Source: Pseudobutyrivibrio xylanivorans
GTDB taxonomy: Bacteria > Bacillota > Clostridia > Lachnospirales > Lachnospiraceae
Length of the DNA stretch: 64,000 nt
Reading direction: 5' to 3'
NCBI RefSeq assembly: GCF_008935055.1
Contig: NZ_CP043028.1
Span: 2,696,501 to 2,760,500 of the forward strand
The position numbers and the translations under genes were made by a program. This document shows, one piece after another, positions 55,123 through 61,959 of this stretch. Below the pieces are notes generated by a model. The model was not told the origin of the DNA, ran no database searches, and was given only the letters and a program-made list of their open reading frames with translations. The number at the start of each line of letters is the position of its first letter. Within the stretch, counting starts at the first letter, position 1.

Positions 55123-55219
55123 AAACATCTGTTCTGAATTCAATATAATTCACGAACAATCGTTTGTCAATACTTTTCTCGAACAAAATTTCGGAAAATC
55201 TGTTTGCAAAAATATGTTC
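55123..55219. promoter_or_regulatory. Divergent SOS control region with four LexA-like boxes
   Basis: Four sites resemble the Firmicute LexA box GAAC-N4-GTTC: AAACATCTGTTC (55123-55134), GAACAATCGTTT (55154-55165), GAACAAAATTTC (55181-55192) and AAAAATATGTTC (55208-55219). Two lie close to the yneA-like side, one in the middle and one inside the lexA promoter spacer. They differ from the perfect consensus at one or two positions each. Together they point to LexA repression of both genes. Confidence 0.78.
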
Positions 55220-55232
55220 CTTATGTTATTGT
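55204..55232 (+). promoter_or_regulatory. Promoter of lexA
   Basis: TTGCAA (55204-55209) and TATTGT (55227-55232) have 17-base spacing, with the fourth LexA-like box filling most of the spacer. Transcription should start near 55239. Confidence 0.55.
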
Positions 55233-55266
55233 AAATGTATAAAATTTTGAAAGGAGAAGCATCATT

Positions 55267-55884
55267 ATGGCATATGGAAAAATATCTGCGAAGCAGCGTG
55301 AAATACTAGAGGTTATTAAGGCCGAAATTCTTAATAGAGGCTATCCGCCTACAGTTCGAGAGCTTTGTGATGCTTGTAATCTTAAATCTACATCTTCTAT
55401 CCACTCTCATCTTGAGACCCTTGAGAAGAATGGATATATTAAACGTGACCCATCGAAGCCACGTGCTATCGAAATCGTAGATGATAGCTTTAATATGGTT
55501 CGTCGTGAGGTTGTTAATGTACCTGTAGTTGGTAATGTAGCTGCTGGTCAGCCACTTCTTGCTATCCAGAATATCACAGAGTACTTCCCTATTCCTGCTG
55601 AACACATGCCTAATCAGCAGTCCTTCATGCTCAGGGTAAAGGGTGAATCAATGATTAATGCTGGTATTCTCGATGGAGATACTATTATTGTTCAGCAGCA
55701 GCAAACTGCTAAAAATGGTGATATGGTTGTTGCGTTAGTTGACGATAGCGCAACTGTAAAGACATACTATAAGGAAGACGGACATATTCGTCTTCAGCCA
55801 GAGAATGATACTATGGACCCTATCATTGTAGATAAGTGCCTCATTCTTGGCAAGGTATTTGGCGTTTTCCGTTTCTTCAACTAA
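55267..55884 (+). CDS. lexA: SOS repressor LexA
   Basis: LexA represses DNA-damage genes and cuts itself when RecA filaments form. The 205-residue protein has an N-terminal winged helix (~1-70, VRELCDACNLKSTSSIHSHLETLEKNGYI, core SIHSHLETLEK for DNA reading) and a C-terminal S24 peptidase domain. The cleavage site is Ala93-Gly94 (VAAGQPL). Catalytic Ser128 (KGESMI) and Lys165 (TVKTYY) are in place. It has an SOS promoter with LexA-like boxes, and a convergent gene (rsfS) with a shared hairpin behind. Confidence 0.98.
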   Translation: MAYGKISAKQREILEVIKAEILNRGYPPTVRELCDACNLKSTSSIHSHLETLEKNGYIKRDPSKPRAIEIVDDSFNMVRREVVNVPVVGNVAAGQPLLAIQNITEYFPIPAEHMPNQQSFMLRVKGESMINAGILDGDTIIVQQQQTAKNGDMVVALVDDSATVKTYYKEDGHIRLQPENDTMDPIIVDKCLILGKVFGVFRFFN

Positions 55885-55890
55885 TCGCTA

Positions 55891-55916
55891 AGGCTTGTAG
55901 CCGTAACTGTAGGCAT
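55891..55916 (-). repeat. Partial palindromic-element fragment (copy D)
   Basis: Read on the minus strand, CAGTTACGGCTACAAGCCT matches the left half of copy A (CTGGTTACAGCTACAAGCCT). The other half would fall inside lexA and is absent, so this is at most a truncated or partial copy. Confidence 0.42.
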
Positions 55917-55933
55917 TAATTGTATCTAAAAAA

Positions 55934-56030
55934 GAGCCTTTAGTAGCTATCTAGCTTTTGGTATTACTCAAGTGAAGCATTCTAAGCTGAACGGAGTAAC
56001 ACCAATGCTTGAGAGCGTAACTAAAGGCTC
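55934..56030 (-). terminator. Large hairpin between lexA and rsfS, minus-strand terminator
   Basis: GAGCCTTTAGT (55934-55944) pairs perfectly with ACTAAAGGCTC (56020-56030); TTGGTATTACTC (55958-55969) pairs with GAGTAACACCAA (55994-56005) with one A-C mismatch. On the minus strand the stem is followed by TTTTTT (55933-55928), so it ends the rplU-rsfS operon. An alternative stem (AAGCATT 55975-55981 with AATGCTT 56004-56010) overlaps the second pair. Confidence 0.8.
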
Positions 56031-56053
56031 AATTTCTTAATTATTATTTGCTT

Positions 56054-56404
56054 TTAAAGGTCTTTGGCATCAATGAGGATTCCATCTTTCCAAATGCGCT
56101 CAAGATCATAGAATAATCGGTCCTCTTCATCAAAGAGATGTACAATTACATCCTCATAATCCATAAGCACCCAAGTGCTCTGTCTATTACCTTCAATAGA
56201 CTTTGCATGAATACCCTGCTCATACAGAACACGGTCAACTTCATCCTGCATTGCGTTAAGCTGATTAATATTTGAAGCTGAAGCAACAATAAAATAATCA
56301 GCCATAATGCTTATATTTGAAATATCGATTGCTTTAATGTCAATAGCCTTCTTGTCATCGAGTGCCTTGCAAACAATCTTTGCCATTTCTCTTGAATCCA
56401 TCAT
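56054..56404 (-). CDS. rsfS: Ribosomal silencing factor RsfS
   Basis: RsfS binds ribosomal protein L14 and blocks subunit joining during starvation. The 116-residue protein starts MMDSREMAKIVCKALDDKKAIDIKAIDISNISIMADYFIVASASN (core DIKAIDISNISIMADYFIVASA), the IojAP family signature. VLMDYEDVIVHLFDEEDRLFYDLE (core DVIVHLFDEEDR) at ~85-105 is typical. It is the last gene of the rplU operon and starts on the stop of the nadD-yqeK gene (one-base overlap). Confidence 0.96.
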   Translation of the reverse strand: MMDSREMAKIVCKALDDKKAIDIKAIDISNISIMADYFIVASASNINQLNAMQDEVDRVLYEQGIHAKSIEGNRQSTWVLMDYEDVIVHLFDEEDRLFYDLERIWKDGILIDAKDL

Positions 56405-57597
56405 TAACCTCTTTCTTTCATATATTTTTTATAATAGTTATAGGTATCTATTGTAGTTGGATCGACCATTTCTGGATTTGAATTTAGATACTCAACAGAA
56501 TCCTCAAGTATCATGTATACACATTTATCCAAATCTGTATAAGCCATGTATCTGAGAATATCAAGTCTAGGCTGCTTATCTCTTCCAGGCTCAATATAAT
56601 CCGCTACAAAAATAATCTTATCTAGAAGATTCATAGCTGGACAACCTGTTGTGTGAACTGCTATGGCGTGTGCAATTTGCTCATCAAATACATTGTATTT
56701 ATCCTTGCAATAAAAAGCTCCGACCTTGCCATGAAGGAGATGTGGGAACCTATACTCTATCTCACTGATTGGTATATTGTTTTTCTCGCAAATGCTAATT
56801 CTTTTCTCATCAGTGATACACTTAGCACTATCGTGAAGCATACCAGCTACCATGGCATTGTATGCGGGATAATTCCATTTTAAAGCCATGGAATAGGCTG
56901 TAGTGGCAACGCCTAAGGTGTGAATATATCTACCAGGTTTAAGCGCCACTTTCATTTCTTCAGAAAGCTTTAAAATATCTGAATAATTATAATTATGAGC
57001 ACTGTACAAATTATGCTCTATTATATAGTCTGCAACCGACTGCTTTAAAGACAATCTGGTATCGTCATTATTATAAAAATCCTCACGGATGATTGATGAT
57101 GCAATTCCATTAGCCTTGTAATCTATAAGCTTAAATTCACCTTCATATGTTTCCTGAAATGTATGGATAGTGTTTCGAATTGCTTCTTCATCGTCTCCTA
57201 ATCTTGGAGCAACAAGTATTGTTGCACATTTTGATATGGTTTCTGGATTTACCCATTTGTCAAAATATAATATGCTGTCACTGCCCATGATGAAGAAGAA
57301 TTCATCACTAGGATACTCTTCTTTTAGTTCTGTCAAAGTTAAATAAGAGTAGCTTTTACCTGCGCGATAAATCTCTCTGTCATCAATGAAAAGCTTTTCT
57401 TCATCTTGAATCGCAATAGAAACCATCTCAAGTCTGCAGGTATCAGGAATATTTTCAGCAGTATCCTTATGAGGTGGATTACCAGCTACAAGAAAATATA
57501 CTCTGTCCAGTTGAAACTGTGCTAGTGCAGCCTTTGCAATTTCAATGTGTGTGTTATGAATTGGGTTAAAAGTTCCGCCATATATACCAATTCTCAT
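56404..57597 (-). CDS. nadD: NadD-YqeK fusion: nicotinate-nucleotide adenylyltransferase plus HD hydrolase
   Basis: A 397-residue fusion. The N-terminal half (~1-200) is NadD, making NaAD from nicotinate mononucleotide and ATP: GIYGGTFNPIHNTHIEIAKAAL (core GGTFNPIHNTH), MGSDSILYFDKWVNPETI and SSIIREDF (ISSTxIR form). The C-terminal part (~205-397) is YqeK, an HD-domain hydrolase that acts on Ap4A. It shows RYIHTLGVA, MLHDSAKC (His-Asp pair) and AHAIAVHTTGCPAM. In many Firmicutes the two are adjacent separate genes. Fusion agrees with their shared operon. Located between yhbY and rsfS. Confidence 0.95.
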   Translation of the reverse strand: MRIGIYGGTFNPIHNTHIEIAKAALAQFQLDRVYFLVAGNPPHKDTAENIPDTCRLEMVSIAIQDEEKLFIDDREIYRAGKSYSYLTLTELKEEYPSDEFFFIMGSDSILYFDKWVNPETISKCATILVAPRLGDDEEAIRNTIHTFQETYEGEFKLIDYKANGIASSIIREDFYNNDDTRLSLKQSVADYIIEHNLYSAHNYNYSDILKLSEEMKVALKPGRYIHTLGVATTAYSMALKWNYPAYNAMVAGMLHDSAKCITDEKRISICEKNNIPISEIEYRFPHLLHGKVGAFYCKDKYNVFDEQIAHAIAVHTTGCPAMNLLDKIIFVADYIEPGRDKQPRLDILRYMAYTDLDKCVYMILEDSVEYLNSNPEMVDPTTIDTYNYYKKYMKERG

Positions 57598-57617
57598 GCT
57601 GTCTCCTTTGAGCAGAT

Positions 57618-57905
57618 TTATTGTGGAAGCTTAATTGATGGCTTCTTTGCTGCTCTGTAAAGAATAATTTTTCTACCAATTACACGAACAACTTCTGAAT
57701 GAGTACGCTCAGAAAGTGTCTGTGCAATTTCCTTAGGATCATCGAAACAGTTCTTAAGTACGTTTATTTTAATAAGTTCTCTAGCTTCAAGTGCTTCATC
57801 TACAGCGTTTGTATACTCTGGAGTAAGTGAAGCCTTTCCAATCTGAAGAATTGGGCTCATATCTGCAGCTAAAGATGATAAATATGCTCTTTGCTTGTTT
57901 GTCAT
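57618..57905 (-). CDS. yhbY: YhbY family RNA-binding protein
   Basis: This 95-residue protein is a single CRS1-YhbY (CRM) domain, found in proteins linked with 50S assembly and RNA splicing. It begins MTNKQRAYLSSLAADMSPILQIGKASLTPEYTNAVDEALEARELIKINVLKNC (core QIGKASLTPEYTNAVDEALEARELIKI cut: GKASL, ALEARELIKI). IGRKIILYR near the C-terminus is the final strand. It lies between obgE and nadD-yqeK with short gaps, in the rRNA-assembly operon. Confidence 0.93.
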   Translation of the reverse strand: MTNKQRAYLSSLAADMSPILQIGKASLTPEYTNAVDEALEARELIKINVLKNCFDDPKEIAQTLSERTHSEVVRVIGRKIILYRAAKKPSIKLPQ

Positions 57906-57919
57906 TTTAAATACCTCTA

Positions 57920-59206
57920 TTACTTGTAATAATCAAATACTAAACCGTACATTCTAACGGTATCGCCTTCCTGAATGCCCTTTTCCTCAAGCTCCTTGAG
58001 AATTCCCTGTTCACGAAGGAAATTCTGGAAAAACAGGAATCCCTTCTCAGATTCAAGATTTGTATAGCCAAGCATCTTTTCGATACGAGGGCCTTCTACA
58101 ACATAATCACCCTCATCATTAATCTCAACAGTGTATGGTTCCTCACTGAAGGCTCTTATAGTTGGATCAAATTCCTGCTCGTAAACGATTGAAGCATCGT
58201 CACAAGTCTCAAGAAGTCTTACAACCTCGTAGAGAAGCTCTTTAAGGCCCTTTCCAGATACGGCTGAAATTGGATATACCTTAATCCCCTGTGGCTCGAA
58301 TTCAGCCTTTAATGCCTCGATTACTTCGTTTGATTCCTCACCAATAACGTCCATCTTGTTAGCTGCGATTACCTGTGGCTTCTTAAGAAGCTCTGAATCA
58401 TAGGCAGCAAGCTCTGCAGAAATAGTCTTGATATCTTCGATTGGGTCACGTCCCTCAACAGAAGCGCCATCAACCATATGGATGATAACCTTTGTTCGCT
58501 CAATGTGGCGAAGGAACTCATGTCCAAGACCAATTCCCTCTGAAGCACCTTCAATAAGACCAGGAATATCAGCAATAACGAATCCATTTATATCATCAAC
58601 ATCTACAACACCTAAGTTTGGGGAAAGGGTTGTAAAATGATAATTTCCAATCTTTGGCTGAGCATTAGTTACACGTGAAAGGAAAGTTGATTTTCCTACA
58701 TTTGGATAACCAACAAGACCAACATCAGCTATAACCTTTAGCTCGAGGATGACTTCAAGCTCAATAGCATCTATGCCTGGCTTAGCATATTTTGGTGCCT
58801 GCATTGTAGACGTAGCAAAGTGCTGATTTCCAAGTCCGCCTCTTCCACCTGGAAGAACCACCTGACGTTTGTTATCTCCGGACATATCTGCGATAACCTT
58901 ACCACTTTCAGCATCCTTAATAACAGTTCCCTCAGGGACTTTCAGAATAAGATCCTCGCCATTTCTACCATGACAATTATCTTTACCACCCTCTTGGCCA
59001 TTTTCAGCTGCAAACTTACGTCTGTGACGATAATCAACTAAAGTATTCATACCTGGATCTACTTCAAAGATAACATCGCCACCCTTACCGCCGTCGCCAC
59101 CATTTGGGCCGCCGTTTGGGACATATTTTTCTCTTCTAAAGCTTACGTGGCCATCGCCACCTTTGCCTGATTTTATAATAATCTTTGCTCTATCAGCAAA
59201 TGACAT
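57920..59206 (-). CDS. obgE: GTPase ObgE/CgtA
   Basis: Obg is a GTPase of late 50S assembly and stringent control. The 428-residue protein has the glycine-rich Obg fold (~1-158: KIIIKSGKGGDGHVSFRREKYVPNGGPNGGDGG, core KGGDGHVSFRREK). The G domain has GYPNVGKSTFLSRVT (Walker A, ~165-180), DIPGLIEGAS, and AANKMDV (G4). A C-terminal OCT domain (~350-428, ending VRMYGLVFDYYK) is as in the Firmicute form. The ribosome site is GAGGAGATTATT. An element of the palindromic family separates it from rpmA upstream. Confidence 0.98.
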   Translation of the reverse strand: MSFADRAKIIIKSGKGGDGHVSFRREKYVPNGGPNGGDGGKGGDVIFEVDPGMNTLVDYRHRRKFAAENGQEGGKDNCHGRNGEDLILKVPEGTVIKDAESGKVIADMSGDNKRQVVLPGGRGGLGNQHFATSTMQAPKYAKPGIDAIELEVILELKVIADVGLVGYPNVGKSTFLSRVTNAQPKIGNYHFTTLSPNLGVVDVDDINGFVIADIPGLIEGASEGIGLGHEFLRHIERTKVIIHMVDGASVEGRDPIEDIKTISAELAAYDSELLKKPQVIAANKMDVIGEESNEVIEALKAEFEPQGIKVYPISAVSGKGLKELLYEVVRLLETCDDASIVYEQEFDPTIRAFSEEPYTVEINDEGDYVVEGPRIEKMLGYTNLESEKGFLFFQNFLREQGILKELEEKGIQEGDTVRMYGLVFDYYK

Positions 59207-59230
59207 AATAATCTCCTCAATTTATATAAT

Positions 59231-59330
59231 CCGCTTGTCACAGATACAAACATATAATGCTGTTTTTTTCATCGTTTTCACTATATTCTCAAAAAACAGC
59301 ATATATATTTGTATCTTACAAGCTCACTTA
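59231..59330 (+). repeat. Palindromic intergenic element, copy C
   Basis: It lies between obgE and rpmA. CTTGT (59234-59238) pairs with ACAAG (59318-59322), AGATACAAA (59242-59250) with TTTGTATCT (59308-59316), and TGCTGTTTTTT (59258-59268) with AAAAAACAGCA (59291-59301). The frame CCGCTnGTnACAG...AGCTCACTTA matches copy A with changed pairing bases. This is the most complete stem of the three. Confidence 0.76.
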
Positions 59331-59372
59331 ACAAAATTGACCCGACTTTACGCTTACGTATAGTCGGGTCAA
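59331..59372 (-). terminator. Terminator after rpmA (minus strand)
   Basis: TTGACCCGACT (59337-59347) pairs with AGTCGGGTCAA (59362-59372), with inner TACG/CGTA pairs. On the minus strand it is followed by TTTTG (59336-59332). Part of the operon may stop here, so obgE to rsfS could need read-through or its own promoter. Confidence 0.85.
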
Positions 59373-59376
59373 ATGA

Positions 59377-59661
59377 TTACTGTTCTACTGGATAGACAGA
59401 AGCCTGCTTCTTGTCTCTACCTTTTCTTTCGAAACGAAGTACTCCATCAACTAAAGCAAAAAGTGTATCGTCTCCACCGAGACCTACATTGTTGCCTGGA
59501 AGAATCTTTGTACCACGCTGTCTGTAAAGAATATTGCCAGCCTTAACGAACTGACCGTCTGCTCTCTTTGCGCCTAATCTCTTAGACTCTGAATCTCTAC
59601 CGTTCTTTGTAGAGCCTACACCCTTTTTATGAGCGAAGAACTGAAGGTTCATCTGTAACAT
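59377..59661 (-). CDS. rpmA: 50S ribosomal protein L27, with cleavable N-terminal extension
   Basis: L27 sits at the peptidyl-transferase centre. The 94-residue protein starts [21 protein letters not shown] (core: MLQMNLQFF then AHKKGVG). The first nine residues are the Firmicute extension removed by the cysteine protease Prp after FF, exposing the N-terminus that reaches the tRNA. Prp is encoded next door (59665-59991). [24 protein letters not shown] (core [10 protein letters not shown]) is the C-terminal core. A terminator follows. Confidence 0.97.
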   Translation of the reverse strand: MLQMNLQFFAHKKGVGSTKNGRDSESKRLGAKRADGQFVKAGNILYRQRGTKILPGNNVGLGGDDTLFALVDGVLRFERKGRDKKQASVYPVEQ

Positions 59662-59664
59662 GTC

Positions 59665-59991
59665 TTACACCTCCTTGTAAAGCAATGATAAATACTCATC
59701 GCCGTATTGTTTTTGAATTTCGTCCAAACCTAATAGCATAGAATCAAGTAATAACTTTGTCTTCTCGGAAACATCTTTAGAAAAACTCATGGTCAAATAA
59801 CCACCGTCCTCTGCTGCTTCGCAAGAAAAATCCTCATCAGTGAAGCGTTCAATACTATTAAAAGTATTGATAACTAAAACTGACACGGCTGCACAAACAA
59901 TATCCTGACCGTGGTCAGCATAGCCTGCGTGGCCATCTAAAGAAACACTGATATATCTATCATTTTGTTTGGTAATTACTACGCTAATCAT
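59665..59991 (-). CDS. Ribosomal-processing cysteine protease Prp (YsxB)
   Basis: Prp trims the N-terminal extension from L27. The 108-residue protein has the catalytic pair in GHAGYADHGQDIVCAAVSVL (core: His of GHAGYA near residue 20 and Cys of DIVCAAVS near residue 33). The gene lies between rplU and rpmA, as in all Firmicutes with this system. L27 next to it carries the matching cleavage motif, so the enzyme and its substrate are encoded together. Confidence 0.96.
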   Translation of the reverse strand: MISVVITKQNDRYISVSLDGHAGYADHGQDIVCAAVSVLVINTFNSIERFTDEDFSCEAAEDGGYLTMSFSKDVSEKTKLLLDSMLLGLDEIQKQYGDEYLSLLYKEV

Positions 59992-59993
59992 AA

Positions 59994-60302
59994 TTAGCCG
60001 TTAATCTTTTCGATCTTAACCTGTGTGAAAGCCTGTCTGTGGCCATTCTTCTTGTGGTAACCTGTTTTTCTCTTGTACTTGTAAACGATTACCTTCTTAC
60101 CTCTGCCTTCCTTAACAACAGAAGCCTCAACTGATGCGCCTGCTACTGTAGGTGCGCCAACCTTGAGCTCTTTGTCGCTAACAGCAAGAACCTGATCAAA
60201 AGTAATCTTCTCACCAGCTTCAACGCCAAGCTTTTCAATGGTAATGATATCGCCTTCAGAAACTTTGTACTGCTTACCACCTGTTGCAATAATTGCGTAC
60301 AT
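59994..60302 (-). CDS. rplU: 50S ribosomal protein L21
   Basis: L21 binds 23S rRNA and L20 in the 50S. The 102-residue protein starts [41 protein letters not shown] (core [17 protein letters not shown]) and ends [26 protein letters not shown] (core [13 protein letters not shown]). The ribosome site is AAGGAGGAGCAACC. It is the first gene of the rplU-prp-rpmA unit. A promoter and a structured leader lie upstream. Confidence 0.98.
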   Translation of the reverse strand: MYAIIATGGKQYKVSEGDIITIEKLGVEAGEKITFDQVLAVSDKELKVGAPTVAGASVEASVVKEGRGKKVIVYKYKRKTGYHKKNGHRQAFTQVKIEKING

Positions 60303-60309
60303 GGTTGCT

Positions 60310-60372
60310 CCTCCTTTTTATCATTACTCGCCAGTTTCGGTGGTGTTTCGGAATGAAACACTCTTTAAAAAC
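60310..60372 (-). promoter_or_regulatory. Candidate L21 leader structure
   Basis: On the minus strand, GTGTTTC is followed by ATTCC and GAAACAC, a 7-bp hairpin at 60341-60359, and a CCACCGAAACTGG stretch follows before GGAGGAG. Structured L21 leaders are known in Firmicutes; the match of this one to that class is not verified. Confidence 0.4.
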
Positions 60373-60395
60373 CACACTGAGCGGCATACTCATGT

Positions 60396-60424
60396 ATATT
60401 AACATAGGATTTGGTAATCGTCAA
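60396..60424 (-). promoter_or_regulatory. Promoter of rplU operon
   Basis: On the minus strand, TTGACG (60424-60419) and TAATAT (60401-60396) have exactly 17 bases between them. The leader is about 85 bases. Confidence 0.78.
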
Positions 60425-60462
60425 TTGAAATTGTTTGGAAATTTTGAAAAATTTATGAAACA

Positions 60463-60834
60463 TCAATCCACCTGATGAACATCGCCCAAATGCTTCTTTA
60501 AATACGCATCTAAAGAGCTTAAGCTTTTTCCATTAGCATTTCGGATTTTATTCGCCTCGTCATCCAGACAATGCTGACACGCCCGTCGTAAATCATCCTC
60601 TTCATTTTTTACAAACCAATCATCAAAATGGGCATCAAATTCCTCATCTTCCTTTTGGAATCTGAACTTACTAAGCTGGAGTGTGAGCTGCGATGTAGCG
60701 CGGGTACGCACAGAGTTTCTGGCTTCTTCTGTGAGATTAAGTTCAGGATGAGTATGGTTATATTTCACAATCTCCTGATCAGCAATCTCTGTAGCTTTAT
60801 TTTGAACAATTTGAATAATCTCGTTCATATCCAT
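60463..60834 (-). CDS. Small acidic helical protein of unknown function
   Basis: I do not recognise this 123-residue protein. It starts MDMNEIIQIVQNKATEIADQEI at ATG 60834 after GGGGGTGTTAGCGT. It is helical and charged, with no membrane segment. Features are RTRATSQLTLQLSKFRFQKEDEEF, and a CxxC (CQHC, ~residues 85-88) in RRACQHCLDDEA. It lies in a divergent-free run with the bPH-like gene upstream and is probably co-transcribed with it. No function can be given. Confidence 0.75.
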   Translation of the reverse strand: MDMNEIIQIVQNKATEIADQEIVKYNHTHPELNLTEEARNSVRTRATSQLTLQLSKFRFQKEDEEFDAHFDDWFVKNEEDDLRRACQHCLDDEANKIRNANGKSLSSLDAYLKKHLGDVHQVD

Positions 60835-60883
60835 ACGCTAACACCCCCGTGCTTTAATGATTGCTCATTTGTTATGGAAACAA

Positions 60884-61267
60884 TTAATTCTGTTCATCCT
60901 CATCGGCGTCAAAGTCAACTTCGCCACCCATGTATTCACGTCCAACGACACGCTTCGCCTCGCGCTGTTGTTCAACCTGAACTGAAAGCATTTCTTTAAC
61001 ATTTGCTGAGTGCTTAATATTTTTGATTTCAAAAGTAGCGAGGCTTTTATCTGATGAACTTACAATAATTGAACCAACGCCAAATATTCTTTGACCAAAG
61101 CTTCTTTTAAGCTGTAAATCAAGTATTCTATAGAGACGTACTTCATTCTGTGTAAGATTGAAGAAACCAGTCTCTACAAAAAGTCTATCCTCGCTCATGC
61201 TATATTTTGTGAAGCTGATTGGTAAACCAAAATGTCTTTTTCTGTCATGCCATAAAATATTTGCCAT
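60884..61267 (-). CDS. Bacterial PH-like domain protein
   Basis: The ATG at 61267 is used because GGGGGATAATATT lies just before it; an upstream in-frame ATG at 61282 is within this site. The 127-residue protein resembles short bacterial PH proteins: YSMSEDRLFVETGFFNLTQNEVRLYRILDLQLKRSFGQRIFGVGSIIVSSSD (core EVRLYRILDLQLKRSFGQRIFGVG) matches the repeated ...VxLxxIxDvx.. strand pattern of the bPH_2 family. There is no clear membrane helix, and the acidic C-terminus (FDADEDEQ) is probably disordered. Likely binds a membrane or partner; function inferred by fold only. Confidence 0.72.
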   Translation of the reverse strand: MANILWHDRKRHFGLPISFTKYSMSEDRLFVETGFFNLTQNEVRLYRILDLQLKRSFGQRIFGVGSIIVSSSDKSLATFEIKNIKHSANVKEMLSVQVEQQREAKRVVGREYMGGEVDFDADEDEQN

Positions 61268-61298
61268 AATATTATCCCCCATTTTATATTAATAATCA

Positions 61299-61934
61299 CT
61301 ACTGCCAAAGCTCAACAAAGCCCTGATATTGCCACAAACCAGTATTATTTGCTTTTGCTTTTTCCATTAAAGCCTTCAATGTAGAATCATGAGCAACAGT
61401 AGGCTCGTATCTTTTAGCTACTCCGTAGCCATCTTTTACAATTATAGCATTAACCATTGATTTTTCTATGTTTTCTTCGTTAAATGTATCAGAAACATCC
61501 TCAAGCCAAACATAAGCTAAAATTCTGTCGTACTGGTCGTCACTATCAACATCATATTCAAGGTACAAAGTATCAGCATCTGCTAAAAGTGCTTTAGTAT
61601 AATCTGAAGCCATCACACCATACTCATTATTGCGCTCTTCTTCCTTGGCCACAGATTCTGGGGTGTCAATTCCAATCATGCGAACGCGTTTATGTTCTCC
61701 TGAGCCATCATCTACGATAATGGTGTCGCCATCTACACATCTTACGAATTTTACTGCGTCCAATTTGTTCTCACTTTCTAAAGAAGAAATGCTGGTTTCG
61801 CCAGTTATAACTTCTGGTTCTTCATGTTCAACATTGACTGTGTTTGGCTTCATAAAGAATTCTGGCACGCCAACGCCAATTAAAATCGCAACAATAATTA
61901 TCCCAAGTCGTTGCCAGTTTAGTTGTGTCTTCAT
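61299..61934 (-). CDS. Thermonuclease family protein (SNase), membrane-anchored
   Basis: The 211-residue protein has an N-terminal signal-anchor (~10-28) and a Staphylococcus nuclease-like fold (~60-205). Active-site features are present: Asp in CVDGDTIIVDDG, Arg in RVRMIGIDTPES with the adjoining Asp-Thr-Pro-Glu, and the late Arg in QYDRILAYVW. It should cut DNA and RNA at the cell surface in a calcium-dependent manner, as in the family. It is a solitary enzyme between the RNase E/G-like gene and the PH-like gene, with short gaps (25 and ~31 bases). Confidence 0.88.
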   Translation of the reverse strand: MKTQLNWQRLGIIIVAILIGVGVPEFFMKPNTVNVEHEEPEVITGETSISSLESENKLDAVKFVRCVDGDTIIVDDGSGEHKRVRMIGIDTPESVAKEEERNNEYGVMASDYTKALLADADTLYLEYDVDSDDQYDRILAYVWLEDVSDTFNEENIEKSMVNAIIVKDGYGVAKRYEPTVAHDSTLKALMEKAKANNTGLWQYQGFVELWQ

Positions 61935-61959
61935 GGATAATTCTCCCTAAATATTTATT

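Noticed and set aside
61299..61934. Apparent loss of the catalytic Glu in the thermonuclease (EYGVMAS versus the family's YGPEAS)
   Set aside because: The real catalytic Glu is the one in IDTPES, which is present; the changed position is not part of the active site.
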